A DNA stretch of 64,000 nucleotides, taken from Gnetum montanum (Eukaryota > Streptophyta > Gnetopsida > Gnetales > Gnetaceae). Position numbers and translations under genes: made by a program. The stretch spans positions 56,509 to 120,508 of the forward strand of contig MNCI01014292.1 of NCBI GenBank assembly GCA_015680685.1, in the 5' to 3' direction. Shown in pieces: positions 11,666 through 22,260 of this stretch (within the stretch, counting starts at the first letter, position 1; every line of letters starts with the position of its first letter). Under the pieces are notes generated by a model, which worked only from the letters and a program-made list of their open reading frames with translations, had not been told where the DNA came from and did no database searches.

Positions 11666-12252
11666 TTGAACACCTCCCCATCAAATAAGGTTTCAGAGCT
11701 CCCTTCAAACCAAACACCGAGCTCAACACATATGGTTATGTTAACACATGTCGTTACTAACTGGGTTAAGGTTAGCCACCTTCCTAGGAAATTATCTGAT
11801 CCTAGAAGCCCTCTAATCTATCTCCAAATCACTAGGAATGAGCCATGTAAAGCTCTTCTCAACTCAGGTTCCGAAGGCAACCTAATATCACAAGAGATGT
11901 ACAAAGCCTAGAATCTACCTCTATTAAGGAAGAGTAATATTTGCCTAGAGATGGCCAACCAGTCCATCACTATTTCCTTGGGACTAGTGGAGGAAATCAT
12001 TACCATTGTGTGTGGGTGGTCGTAGCCAGCTGATTTCCTCGTGATACAAGTGAATAACGATAAAGGGGACTTCCCAATAATAATGAGAAGGGCATGACTA
12101 AGTACTGTAGATGCATGTCTAGGAGAACACTTTTGAAAAGATTGAGAAGAAGAAGGTTCCATGCATCGCATACAGTCATACAGGGTGCAATTGCATGCAG
12201 AGATCATGGGTTGGGCAAAGTTTAGCATTGCTTGCATACAACTAGTGTACAC
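11666..12252 (+). pseudogene. Protease-like region of element 2 (active-site Asp changed)
   Basis: This aligns with the retropepsin-like region of elements 5 and 6, with SPLIYLQITRNEPCKALLNSG followed by a region rich in conserved hydrophobics and GLVEEIITIVCGW. The catalytic D-S-G of elements 5 and 6 is N-S-G here (AAC for GAC), one G-to-A change. Stops at about 11911, 12025 and 12097 break the rest. It is therefore catalytically dead as well as truncated. Confidence 0.75.
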
Positions 12253-14538
12253 AAGACCTTAACCTACAAAAGTGCCTGTATGTAGTAGCCACATGACAAA
12301 GAGACACCCAGTGGTTGATAGTTGATCAAGAGAGCAACTCACTAATGTGCATGGACCTAACTGAGGGAATAACTAGTGCTTACATCAAAAGCATAGATGT
12401 ACTTGAGTAAGTCCATTGCCAACTTCCAAACCTTAACCTAGAAAACATCAACTGGGGGAAGTTGGAAATTCCTAAACAAGTCAGACCAGAGCCTTAATAA
12501 GAGATTGTTAGTCAATGTGCAATAGACCAAACCTTAGCATGAATCTAGAATGGTCAGTGCACATAATACCTCTGAGAAGGAACGACCCTGCTCACTATTT
12601 CAGATCTTCCCCTTCCAACTCAGTCATGGGGGGGATGGCCACCTCTACTAACCAATTGAGGCCCTCAGTTCTTTTTTTTTAAGTTTTTGTTTTACACATT
12701 TTTGCTTTACAAGTTTCTTTAACTTTTCTTGTTTTTGTTTTGCAACATCGTTATACTTTTTTATTTCTTTGTGTGATTGTTTGTTTTGCTTGTTTTTATT
12801 TTTGTTTTGTTTTTTCTTGTTTTTTTCTTTGTTTGTTTTGTTAGGTTCGTCACCTAGTAAGTGCTCCTGATGGTGGTATGAACTGCATTCTATTGATTGC
12901 TAATGTTTGGATTTTACCTTTGAGTTATAATGTTGATACTAAGGTATGGTTCTTTTGATATAATAGGCAATGAGTCCATGTCATCCATGCATTCATAAAT
13001 TTCTATGGTCTCTCTTGGCTAGGAACTGTACAGTCCATTTCCTAATAATAAAACAATTAACGAATTGGTGACTGGACATTTCTCAAACTAAGGAAGGACT
13101 CAAGGATTGAAAAGGGTGTGACTTTAAGGGGATTTGATGCATTTGTGTTGGCAATTCTCTTGAGTGCTTGGATGTTTTCTTCTTGAGTTTTCCTTACCAT
13201 TCTGACATTGCTCCATTATCGAGAAGCTGAGCTAATAAAAATAAGTCTTTGCATGGTGTGGTTCTCACAAGAAAAAATAGTGAGAATTCAAAGCACACCC
13301 CTTAGACAAAATAATCATCTGGGCTACAAGCACTAGTTATAGAACTAAAAAAACATGTTTCCTCTAACTAAGGCCCTTTCTCGCTTCCTACTTTTTCCTT
13401 TTTCGTTTCCTCGGAATGGTGGCGACTCTTTGGAAAAAGCATTCCTGTTACTTTAAGTGGATGGATTAGCCAAGTGTATTAATGTGAAGTCACTAGATGT
13501 GGATTGTTTGAGGCTAGATTTGGAATGAGATCTACTCAGTCACATTAACCATTAATACACAAGGGGCTGTACACCACCTTATTCTTGGGATTCAATTCCA
13601 TTCTTTCTCCATTTTCTACCTCATTGCTGATTGTATCAATAGTCTATATTTTGGTTGATACATTGTTTTCTTTTTGGTAAATTCTTATGGCTAAGACTTT
13701 AACTCTTTCTTCCAAAAAACATTTCTAGAGCCTACAAACTCTTTGAATGTGAGTTTGTTAGGGTATAAAGGGCATGAGCCTGCTTTGGGGAGGACCCATT
13801 GGCATTCCTATTTGGTACATTAGTTAATTTCTTTCCCTTAAACATTTCTGCAATCAACATTTGTTTTGGTCATTCCCACTTCTGACATCCATTTTATCGA
13901 CGTTGTCGTTGTTTCTTTTTCTCCATCTTTCTTATTCCTTATCTTTTTTCATTCTATCGCTACCGAAGGATCGCTCTTAGTCATGGGGGCCCTGGTCCAA
14001 TTTTTTCAATTTTCTCCTAACCCCTACACCTTGGGTAGTCACTAGTGTTATATCTCTAGGCCATATCACAACTCAACCAATGGACCTTACACTGAAGCAA
14101 GGTATCAATTGTATTATGATTTACTTATCTTTGCTCATATGTGACTATGTTGTTTGTATAGATGGCAATCATACAACAATGGACTGGACCTGGAGGAAAC
14201 ACTTAGGATGGATTGGTGTTGGAAAAATTGTGCAAGGAACAAGATTGATGGTGTGCTCATGGATGGATAACGGAAGGTGCAATCTTGGCATCAGTAGCAA
14301 CACGTCTTTCCCTTTCTTTTGTCTCTCTTCTCTCTTAGCTACCAAATAATGCTGGATGTTAATTATGTATAGTATTCACTCTTGTGGTCATGAACACTAA
14401 TGTTGCCATGTATTGTAATGTTGATCTGTTCACATGTCACTCCATTCATCATTAGTTGTCATTCAAGTCAATAATCCCATACCTTCCCAATATTTTGTAA
14501 GGAACTCGAGGATGATTTTTCATTCAGTCATGAGGGTA
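12253..14538 (+). other. Element 2: pol deletion junction and 3' noncoding region
   Basis: Between about 12330 and 12600 the sequence passes from the protease-RT linker straight to the end of integrase, with no RT, RNase H or IN motifs. It then holds a PPT-like tract at about 12626-12640, T-rich DNA to 12850, conserved block 1 at about 13113, conserved block 2 at about 13760-13800, a second PPT-like tract near 13977, and the PPT (14527-14538). The 89-codon ORF at 14080-14349 has no recognisable content. Confidence 0.7.
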
Positions 14539-15140
14539 TGATGAGCTACGATATTGCATCCGCCATGCAATATCGCATATGCGATATCGCATCCTACCTC
14601 ATCTTTTATAAATAAGAGGTGGTGCCCTTTGTTCAAGATAGTTAGACTTAGACCCTTAGCCAAACTCTTACAGTTTTATTAGTCCAAATTTAGAATAATT
14701 TATGTGTGCCTGTAGCAGGAGTCATAGAGTGAATGGATCTTTATTCGAGCAATTTGTACTTGAGCATAATTTTGTGTACGACAATAAAGAAGAACTTTAT
14801 GATAAACCTTGCAGCATACAGATTAAGCTAAATAGTAATTAATGATTGTTTAAATGCTTTTCTAGTTAATTAATATCTNNNNNNNNNNNNNNNNNNNNNN
14901 NNNNNNNNNNNTTTATTAGCAGAAGACATAAAAAATAAAAAAGCTATAAAAAATCATATACCTCAAGCTTACTTAACCATACAACTATGACAATACAAGT
15001 AAGTTTGGGAAGACAATGATTGATTAACCCTGAGTGTTCCATTAAGGTGCGTAAGCACTTAGTCCTTGGAGTTTGATCAGATCGTGTGTGAAATGCTCGT
15101 ATTTGTATGGTTAAGTGTAGGGGTACCTCGCCACTCATCA
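14539..15140 (+). repeat. 3' LTR of element 2
   Basis: Pairs with 8257-9056. It is shorter because part of the first dyad is lost and a run of 33 Ns (14879-14911) interrupts it. TATAAATA is at 14607-14614. It is followed by the AGGGT duplication. Confidence 0.92.
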
Positions 15141-15830
15141 AGGGTCTTACCAACAACACTAAGGGCCAAATGAAGAAACATCCTTTCTTGAGGACAAGTT
15201 TAGAAAAGGTTTGGTAGAATTAGGACTTCATTAAGACTAACTTCTTCTACAATAGATTCCCTTATCAAAATCAAGTTTGCATCATCTTCAAACACAAGCA
15301 TTCAGACTATCATGGTCATAGAAATAGTCACAAGATGGATCAATGCAAGGCTACTCCCAAAGAAGAGAATTGATCTAAGAATTCCTCTAATTTATCTACA
15401 AGTAGCTAGAAATCTATCATGCAAAGCTCTATTAGACTTAGGTTCCAGGGTAAATTTGATCTCTTACAAAATATATCAAACATGGAACCTACCACCTCTG
15501 AAGAAGTGCAATATCAAGTTGAAGCTTGTAGATCAATATATTGCTAGTCCTTTGGGACAGATAGAAAATTTAGTGACCATCGTTAGTGGATGGTCCTATC
15601 TAGCAGAATTTTTGGTAACCAAAGTGAAGAATGATGACAAGTAATTCCCATTTATCATGGGGAGAGCATGGCTTAGCACAATCGATACTAAGTTAAATAT
15701 GAGAGATTTATCTATTGAAATCTCTAAGGAAGATATGCACGAAGCCATAAACATGTAGCAAATACCATGCATTATTGCTAAAAATAAAGGGTACATTCAT
15801 GGACTGATACTTTAGAATGTTAACATAGTC
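15141..15830 (+). pseudogene. Copy D1: protease-like region
   Basis: This continues D1 after element 2. The open stretch 15312-15644 reads IPLIYLQVARNLSCKALLDL, then GSRVNLISYKIYQ, a retropepsin-like segment in which the D-S-G triad of element 6 is D-L-G. A conserved GQIENLVTIVSGWSYLAEFL follows. The same region occurs in D2 at 34480-34980. No RT follows in either copy. Confidence 0.7.
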
Positions 15831-16838
15831 ATCACACCGATCCACAAGCATTAAGAACAAGTGTGCAAACAAGAAAGAGGAGGGGTCACTAAACCAAAAG
15901 ACACCTTGTGATCACTAACTAAGAACCAACAATAATCTAAAACATGCATGAAAACATCTAAACCACTTACTAGTTCTCAATCTAAGAAGATTACTCCAAC
16001 TAAGGACCTAAACATGCAATTAATAACTCATAATCATACATCAAGAGGAAAAGAAAACAAGGGTTTAGATGATGAAAACTTAACTACCATCAAGATCATC
16101 TAGGATAATAATCAAAAAGTTAAATCAATAAAGATGGGACATGAACCACTTAGAGTGTATAATTTAAAAGATCTAGGAAGCATATTTTGAACACTTACCC
16201 ATGAGTTCAGTGATGGGAGAGATGTCTTATCTTGATTTAGAAATTAATAAGTGCTTTTTCATATTTTCTGTTTTACAATTCCTTTTACTTTTCCTAATTC
16301 TTTAATACAATTTTTCCCATTCTTTAAGACTTTTAATTCTTTATACCCTTTCATAATTCATACTATCTTTTTCATTTTTTTCATACTTTGTTTTCGAACC
16401 CTTTTTACATGATTTTTGATCGTTAATAAGACACATTACAAATAAAGGCAAGATGTAGTCCAATTAGGTGAAGATTTCTGTATGTTATCAAGTCATAAGG
16501 GATTGATTACTCGAATAGTGTGCCCACATCATCCATCCATCCATTCCATTAATAAGAGGTTCTTACCATGGCTAGAATGATATTCTTTTCCATTAGACTG
16601 AAAAAGTGAAGAACCAAGAGGGAATGTAAAGGATGTGACATCAAAGGGACTTGTGGATGCTTTTGGATCACTATTGTGAGTTTTATCATGTCACTAAAGT
16701 TGTATTATATCCTTTTAAATCTAACAAAAAATGGGAGTAAGAGTAAAATAAGTGCTACCTTAAATGGTTGTCATAGATAAAAATAAAAGAGTACAAAACA
16801 AATTTCTGGGCGTTCCATTGGAAACACATGTTACCCAT
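15831..16838 (+). other. Copy D1: noncoding region up to the viral insertion
   Basis: No gene seen. It contains a degenerate PPT-like GTTCAGTGATGGGAGAG near 16203, T-rich DNA (16250-16420) and conserved block 1 near 16631. It matches D2 at 45920-46775 almost throughout. The D1 sequence stops at GTTACCCAT (16838), where the caulimovirid piece begins. Confidence 0.75.
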
Positions 16839-18460
16839 TGTTAGATTGTCCAATATTCATCTTTGTTGGTGAGAGGACAAGACCATTTTTATCTATGAGG
16901 TCAGAAAAAATGCACAAATGATCTAAATGTTCCTGTACAGATTTACTCAGGACTAAGATATCATCTATATAAGCTAATATAAACGGATAAGAATGGAAAA
17001 TAGAATCCATCATCTTTTGGAAGATGGAAGGTGCAGTTTTTATGCTAAACGGTAAGACATTCCATTCATATAATCCGCCGGGTACTGTGAATGTCGTTTT
17101 CCAACGATCAGATTCCTGGACCTGGATCTGCCAAAACCCTNATTTTCCAACGATCAGATTCCTGGACCTGGATCTGCCAAAACCCTGATTTTAAATCAAA
17201 CTTAGAATAAATATTAGTATGTGGCAGTCTTTAAAACAAATCGTCTTTGTTTGGAATAGGATGTTGGACTGATTTAATAATATCATTCAGAGGTTTATAA
17301 TTAACCACTAAGCATTTTTTCCGTCTGACTAATTCAGCTCTTTTATTTACAAAGAATGCAGCGTAAGCAAACATACTAGTGCTTGGTCGGATTAAACCTC
17401 TTTGTAAATATTCTTGAATCTCTGATTCACATTCTTTCCTGAGACTAGGTGACATTCCTATGTGTTGTGCGGTGGCTTTTACTCTTACTCCATCCTGTAA
17501 CTCAATTTGACACCAATGTTCTTTCTTGTGTCGAAAGATAGTGGGGTCATCATTTGCAAATTGGAGCAATTGAGTTTTCATGTCTTCAAAACTTGGTTGA
17601 TGTTTTTCTCTTTGATTAACAATCCAAGTTTCTCTCTTTTGGTTATATTTTTGGTTTTTTTGACTTTTAAACTGGTGCCTAGCATTTATCCTAGCAAACT
17701 TATATTGATCTAATTGGATAGATTGTTTAGTAATTATAATATCGAAATTTTGTAAATTATCTGATCCTATTAAAAAATCATAAGACGGTAAAGGAAATTG
17801 ACAGACTATAAAATAATCTATCTTTTTATTAGGCATTAGAATAGGCAACTTGGCTTGCTTTGTTAATAACCTTTTTTGGGTGTTAAAGGAAATATGAGAT
17901 GGTTCCTTGTCCTCCCAAAAACAAAGCGGAATTGTTTCTTTTCTAGCAAGAGATACCTCTGCACCTGTGTCAAACAAACAATCTATTTGATACTTATGAT
18001 ATCTAGGCCATGATAAAGTAAAAGAACATGCAGGTAAGATTGGCCGTGAAGTATTACAGTTTACTTCTAAAATTACGCTTACCTGTTTTGTTTCTTTCTC
18101 ATATTCTGCTTGTTGCCAACTCTCTTCTTGTTGTTCTAAGCGTTCAAGTTCCTCTGAGGCCTGTTGGAGATACTTCTTGAGTTGTTTGATTCGAAACTGT
18201 CGCCACATAGAAGTCTGTATGTCTGGCATGACTTCTCTGTCTTCATTATGTGGTATCTGTGTTTCATCTTCAAACTCTACTACGTTTGGATTCTGGGAAT
18301 CTTGGTATATACTGAATGATTCCTCAAGCATTTGCTTATGTGTTTCTATCTCATTCCATTTAGATTTTATTTTGTGTTTGTAGGCCCTAAATTTATGTAA
18401 GTCTTCTAAAGGAACCTTTTGCCATTTCTTTTCTAATTGGCATAGTTGGCTTTTTAACAT
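16839..18460 (-). pseudogene. Caulimovirid protease and truncated reverse transcriptase
   Basis: This is the polyprotein end that would process viral proteins and copy the pregenomic RNA. The main open part, 18460-17231 (409 codons), has a charged helical N-terminal region, then the retropepsin motif CLFDTGAEVS with the catalytic Asp near residue 164. The RT fingers region starts near residue 320. A stop at 17228-17230 interrupts. The frame then continues through the palm, with the active site YIDD near 16960-16971. A 44-bp duplication around the single N at 17141 is probably an assembly error inside RT. The sequence ends about 30 codons after the active site, with no connection domain or RNase H, so it is broken and truncated. 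Confidence 0.88.
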
Positions 18461-18499
18461 AGAATATGTTGGATCTCTTTCATAGAGATCATCACTATC

Positions 18500-18960
18500 T
18501 TATTCTTCATTCATGTAAACATGATACATATATCCAGAAGAATCTGTGTCATAATCTATATTGCCTGGTCCGTTGGGGTAATCAAGAATATCCTCAAATT
18601 CCATTCCACTAGAATATTGATCTGAAGATTCTAAGTAAATATCCTCATTTGAAAATGATAAGTCAAAATCATATGTTAAGAAAAAATCATCTTCAGTAAT
18701 TTTCATTGTTTCAATGAAATTGATGCGTTGAGGATGATTATCCTTCTTTGGGCATTGGCTAGAATAATGTTTCCTTGAACAAATAAAACATCTGACTTTC
18801 TTATTTTTATATGGCCCTTGTTTTCGTTTAAACATACCTTTAAAAGGTTTTTGTGGCCAATTCTTGCGCTTGATCTTTGGCTGGAATTTCCGTTTCCAGA
18901 CTGTCTTTGGTTTTGAGTATTTCTATGATGTACGTTGTACTGGTTTACATACACATGGCT
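18500..18960 (-). pseudogene. Caulimovirid coat-protein C-terminus with zinc knuckle
   Basis: In the same frame as the coat-protein part upstream and protease-RT downstream. A basic stretch rich in Lys, Arg and Pro (18920-18830) crosses a TAG at about 18920-18922 and leads to the knuckle CFICSRKHYSSQC near 18775-18740, the RNA-binding CCHC of caulimovirid coat proteins. A long acidic Asp/Glu/Ser/Tyr-rich tail follows to the stop near 18500. The basic-knuckle-acidic order is typical of these proteins. Nonsense codons on both sides mean it is not an expressed unit. Confidence 0.8.
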
Positions 18961-20128
18961 CAAACTGTTGTTTTCTATTCCTAATTAGCTGTCTGAAATT
19001 ATCTTCAGAACACATTTGTAAGCATAAATCTTTACCTATTTGTTTTGTTAGAGATCCTACTAATTTCTGTGTTTTTTGTTGGACACACAGATCCCTTATG
19101 ACTTTTTCAAGGAATTGGTGGATGGCACTGAAACTCATTTCCTCGAGATCCTTTTCTTCATGCTGAAGTTGAGCTCGATAGTAACTAGCAAAAGGCATTG
19201 GAAGACATCCTAACAGATGTTCTTTTGCACCTATGTCATGTATGAGTTTTCCATAGTAATACCATTCTTCCATGATGTCAAGGAATGGAGACATGTCTTG
19301 AATTTTATGTAATCTTGAACTATAAAATAAAGTTCTATACGTACTATCTCTATCAGCTTTATTTCCTAAGAATTCCATAGTTATTGCATTTAGGAAAATA
19401 ACATGTGGGTTATTTAATAACTTTTTACGTACGAGAGCTTCTATGAAATTCCACCAACGTTTTAACATACCTTCGAAATTTAACGTTGCATTGAGTATGG
19501 AATGTTCATATGTCTTCTTTTCTAGGACAATTTGTCTAGTGATAAAACCACTAATTTTATCGATCTCTTTTTGTCTTTCTCTAATCGACTTGTTGTCCAT
19601 ACTAAAATATGGTGGTGGTTTTTCTGATGTCCTACGGATTTGCATAGTTGTTAAGTCTTTAGGATCTTGGAAGATCATACCTTATTTTTGCAACATTTTC
19701 TTTTCTTCATCATCTAAAGATCCTTCACTACCGATATAAAGGGTTTCGTTATCCTCTTCATTAGCATTTATTTCTTCCTCCTCTTTTTTTCCTTTTTCAG
19801 ATTTTGGAATTGTATGTACAGGTTGTCTCTTTGGTACATAAGTTGTTGTTGATTTCTTCTTTCCCTTAGGAGGAGTGATTGGTGGTGAATCTAAGTAAAG
19901 ACCATCTAGGTCTATGGGATCAAGTTTCTTTTCTTTATTCTTAGATTTTCCATTTTTCTGCTTGGGAACCCATATTTTATGCAAATCTTTTATGTCTTTT
20001 TGTACCTCTTTTACTTCTACATATGTCATTAAGTTCTGGTCACTAACATAGGATAACTTATGGTTAGTCCAGTTGTGAAGTTTAATGATGTCAGACGGTT
20101 GCTCTACTGATGTTTTATATTGCATCAT
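18923..20128 (-). pseudogene. Caulimovirid coat-protein region
   Basis: Two open pieces in one frame (20128-19682, 19678-18923) are separated by a single TAA at about 19679-19681. The first is Lys/Glu/Pro-rich and acidic. The second carries the coat core, with a W-W pair near 19458, an aromatic WYYYGKLIHDIG segment near 19250 and a run of helices to the basic region. It is assigned from position between movement protein and zinc knuckle-protease and from overall resemblance. Individual residues are not diagnostic. It is non-functional because of the stops. Confidence 0.7.
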
Positions 20129-20334
20129 GTGTGCTACTTCTTTTGGTTCTTCGTATTCATATTGATCCTTAATAACTCATCACACTCAACACACCTAATG
20201 TCATGATCTACCTTATGTAGATTTTTGTGTGTACAACTTTGTGATGGTTTACTTGAGCATGATACATCATCGTCAGAACTAGATGTAGAGACATCTTCTA
20301 GAACTATTTTCCCTTTTTGATCTTCTTCTATGAC

Positions 20335-21333
20335 TCATTTTTTTCCCTTCTGTTTAATGACTCTCCTAGGATCTAAAGTGATACCTAGTTCTTTAAATAG
20401 TTTTCCCATTTTTTGGATTTTTTCTTCTTGTTCTTCATAAGAGGATTTCTTCTTAAACAGGAGTAATGGTTTTGTTGGTTTAGCAGGTTTGGGAGAAAAT
20501 GGATCATAAGGCAAGAGTTTTGGTGGTTGTAACTCTACATAGTATCTCCGAGATTTGGATGATGATCTGAATAAAGATTTCTTTGCTTTTTTCTGCTCAT
20601 AGTATTCTTCCAATGGATCTTCTAAGTCTGGGAAGAGCCTATGGATTGGAAGATATTCTGTATTAATTTGTGTCCCGTATTCTAAGTTTGTAGAACCAAC
20701 AGAGAGAGCTTGTTGGCCAAAAGGTAAGACTGTTTGGATACTAACTGAACTAAATAATTTAAAACTTAATCTAGTTCCTATTGTACAATATACACTACGA
20801 TTTATAATATCAACAGGAATATATGTAATAAGCATTAAACTATTAAATAAATGCGGATCAGAAAGAGAAAGGGTAAAGTTAGGAATGGTTATAATTAGAG
20901 CGTTTGAAACTAACCATCCCTTTGCCTGTGTAATAATAGCTTCCTGAAACGACTTAAATCTCCTATCTATTAACGCAATCCAGTAGGGCTTTTTGAGTCT
21001 ATAGTTGAAGTGGGGAAGAAGGTGAATAGCAATTTCAGAAAGATGGATGTATTGATAACCTTCTTTTTTCCATTTATCAACCTTCCCTGGGTCAAAAAAA
21101 TTAAGAGCGACTGGGCGAAGGCCAGAACCAGCGATACCAAGATCACATTCACTAAAATGCATGGATTGAAACGATTCAAACATGTGCAATGAGGATTTAG
21201 GATAGAAATCTTTTTAGCATGGAGGTGGTGGCAACATACTAGCATTCGATGAGGAGCAATAGTTAGATAAGCGTTGAATATAAGAGAAAGTAGAATTAGA
21301 ACCTAGAGTTGGTCTTCTAGAAGAACTCGCCAT
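20335..21333 (-). pseudogene. Caulimovirid movement-protein (30K family) region
   Basis: This would be the cell-to-cell movement domain acting at plasmodesmata. The likely polyprotein start is the ATG at 21331-21333 (MASSSRRPTL), in frame with the longest open part (21189-20335) but separated from it by a TAA near 21215. The core has IHLSEIAIHLLPHFNY, LIDRRF (the family's conserved Asp), and NFTLSLSDPHL, the 30K-superfamily pattern. A Lys-rich tail ends at a TGA near 20335. Downstream the frame runs on to about 20150 with a Cys/His cluster. A frameshift must then separate it from the coat frame. Confidence 0.8.
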
Positions 21334-21465
21334 TAGACGTGCCTACTCTGCGTTCCGCTTCTGGCTTGCACGACTTACTCGCCTGTCCGTCGGCCGTTAC
21401 TGCATGTCTTACAGCACTACAAGAACGATCTTATGAGTAACCCTCATGTCCACCCCTGGCTGTGA
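21334..21465 (-). other. Leader-like edge of the caulimovirid fragment
   Basis: More GC-rich than its surroundings, with no gene. It lies upstream of the likely polyprotein start and ends where D1 resumes. I looked for the tRNA-Met primer site of caulimovirids and did not find it, so the fragment probably starts downstream of it. Confidence 0.5.
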
Positions 21466-22260
21466 CTGAAGGTAGGTGGCTTCTTAGAAATCTAAAAATA
21501 AAATAAAGTGTTGTGAATAAAACTCATCCCTTGGACAATACGCCAAGTGACAATATTCCTTGCAACATTGACAGTCTTACAATTGTAAGTCCAAGAGATG
21601 AAATGATGTGAGATCACTGGAATGTGGTTTAGACTTCGTTTGAATCTTGGACAAAAAGGCTAGTGATTACTTTAACCACTAATAAAACACAAGAATTCAT
21701 TATGCCTATGGTAAGATACCTCATGTCCTAATTTCTAGAATCCCTTCTAAGTCCATCTCATTTGACTATTCGAATAGTTATAAATTGTGGTTTTGTGTAA
21801 CATAGTGTTATTTTCCCAATTTGATGGTACTAACATGTGTGTTTTTGCTAAATAGGTATACGTTACATTCAACTCCTTAAGTGCCTAAGGACACTTCTAG
21901 GCATGGTTATACAAGGGCATTAAGGGCTATAGTTTGCTTTGGGGAGGATCCACTTGTATAGCTATTGTATATTATACCTGCCAAACAATTCCACATCATC
22001 TTGACCCTTCCAAACATCAATAAACACTTTCCATATCATTCACATTATCCATTCTAAAAATATGAATTCATTACCCTTCTTACTTGTTTGATGAATTTTC
22101 ATAGCCTAAGATTCCTTCTCTATGAACTTCCAATAATAGATTTTTGACAAAAAATATGCATATTCCTATCATTCAAATCCTCTAAGAAATCTTAAAACTT
22201 TCCAAACATTCAATAGAATCAATTTTCCCATTAAACCCTCATGAAAAGTGAAATTTATAG
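21466..22260 (+). other. Copy D1: noncoding region with conserved block 2
   Basis: D1 resumes in register with D2 (46785 on). Conserved block 2 (TTTGGGGAGGATCCACTTG) lies at about 21937-21955. No gene is seen; it is AT-rich throughout. Confidence 0.75.

Larger units (their letters stand above)
8257..15140 (+). mobile_element. Element 2: complete LTR retrotransposon lacking RT-RNase H-integrase
   Basis: The LTRs at 8257-9056 and 14539-15140 are flanked by a perfect 5-bp target duplication, AGGGT (8252-8256 and 15141-15145). Inside are a PBS at 9058, gag (9201-11647), protease-like sequence (11666-12252), and a jump to the end of the pol region near 12600 followed by the usual noncoding region. 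RT, RNase H and integrase are absent, so it is a non-autonomous deletion derivative. There is no aORF and no internal dyad-TATA module. It sits inside the gag of copy D1. Confidence 0.92.
16839..21465 (-). mobile_element. Endogenous caulimovirid (pararetrovirus) fragment inserted in copy D1
   Basis: About 4.6 kb of viral sequence on the minus strand, in the order movement protein, coat protein with zinc knuckle, aspartic protease, RT. It is cut off inside RT before RNase H. Coat protein through RT share one reading frame, broken by stops; the movement-protein part is in another frame. This suggests one ancestral polyprotein of the petuvirus/florendovirus/gymnendovirus style. The flanking D1 sequence is continuous with D2 at 46771-46790, which lacks the insertion. 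I see no target duplication and no LTR, as expected for host-repair capture. It is non-functional. Confidence 0.88.

Noticed and set aside
14080-14349. 89-codon ORF in element 2 with hydrophobic ends
   Set aside because: No conserved counterpart in elements 5 or 6. Codons and composition match the surrounding noncoding region.
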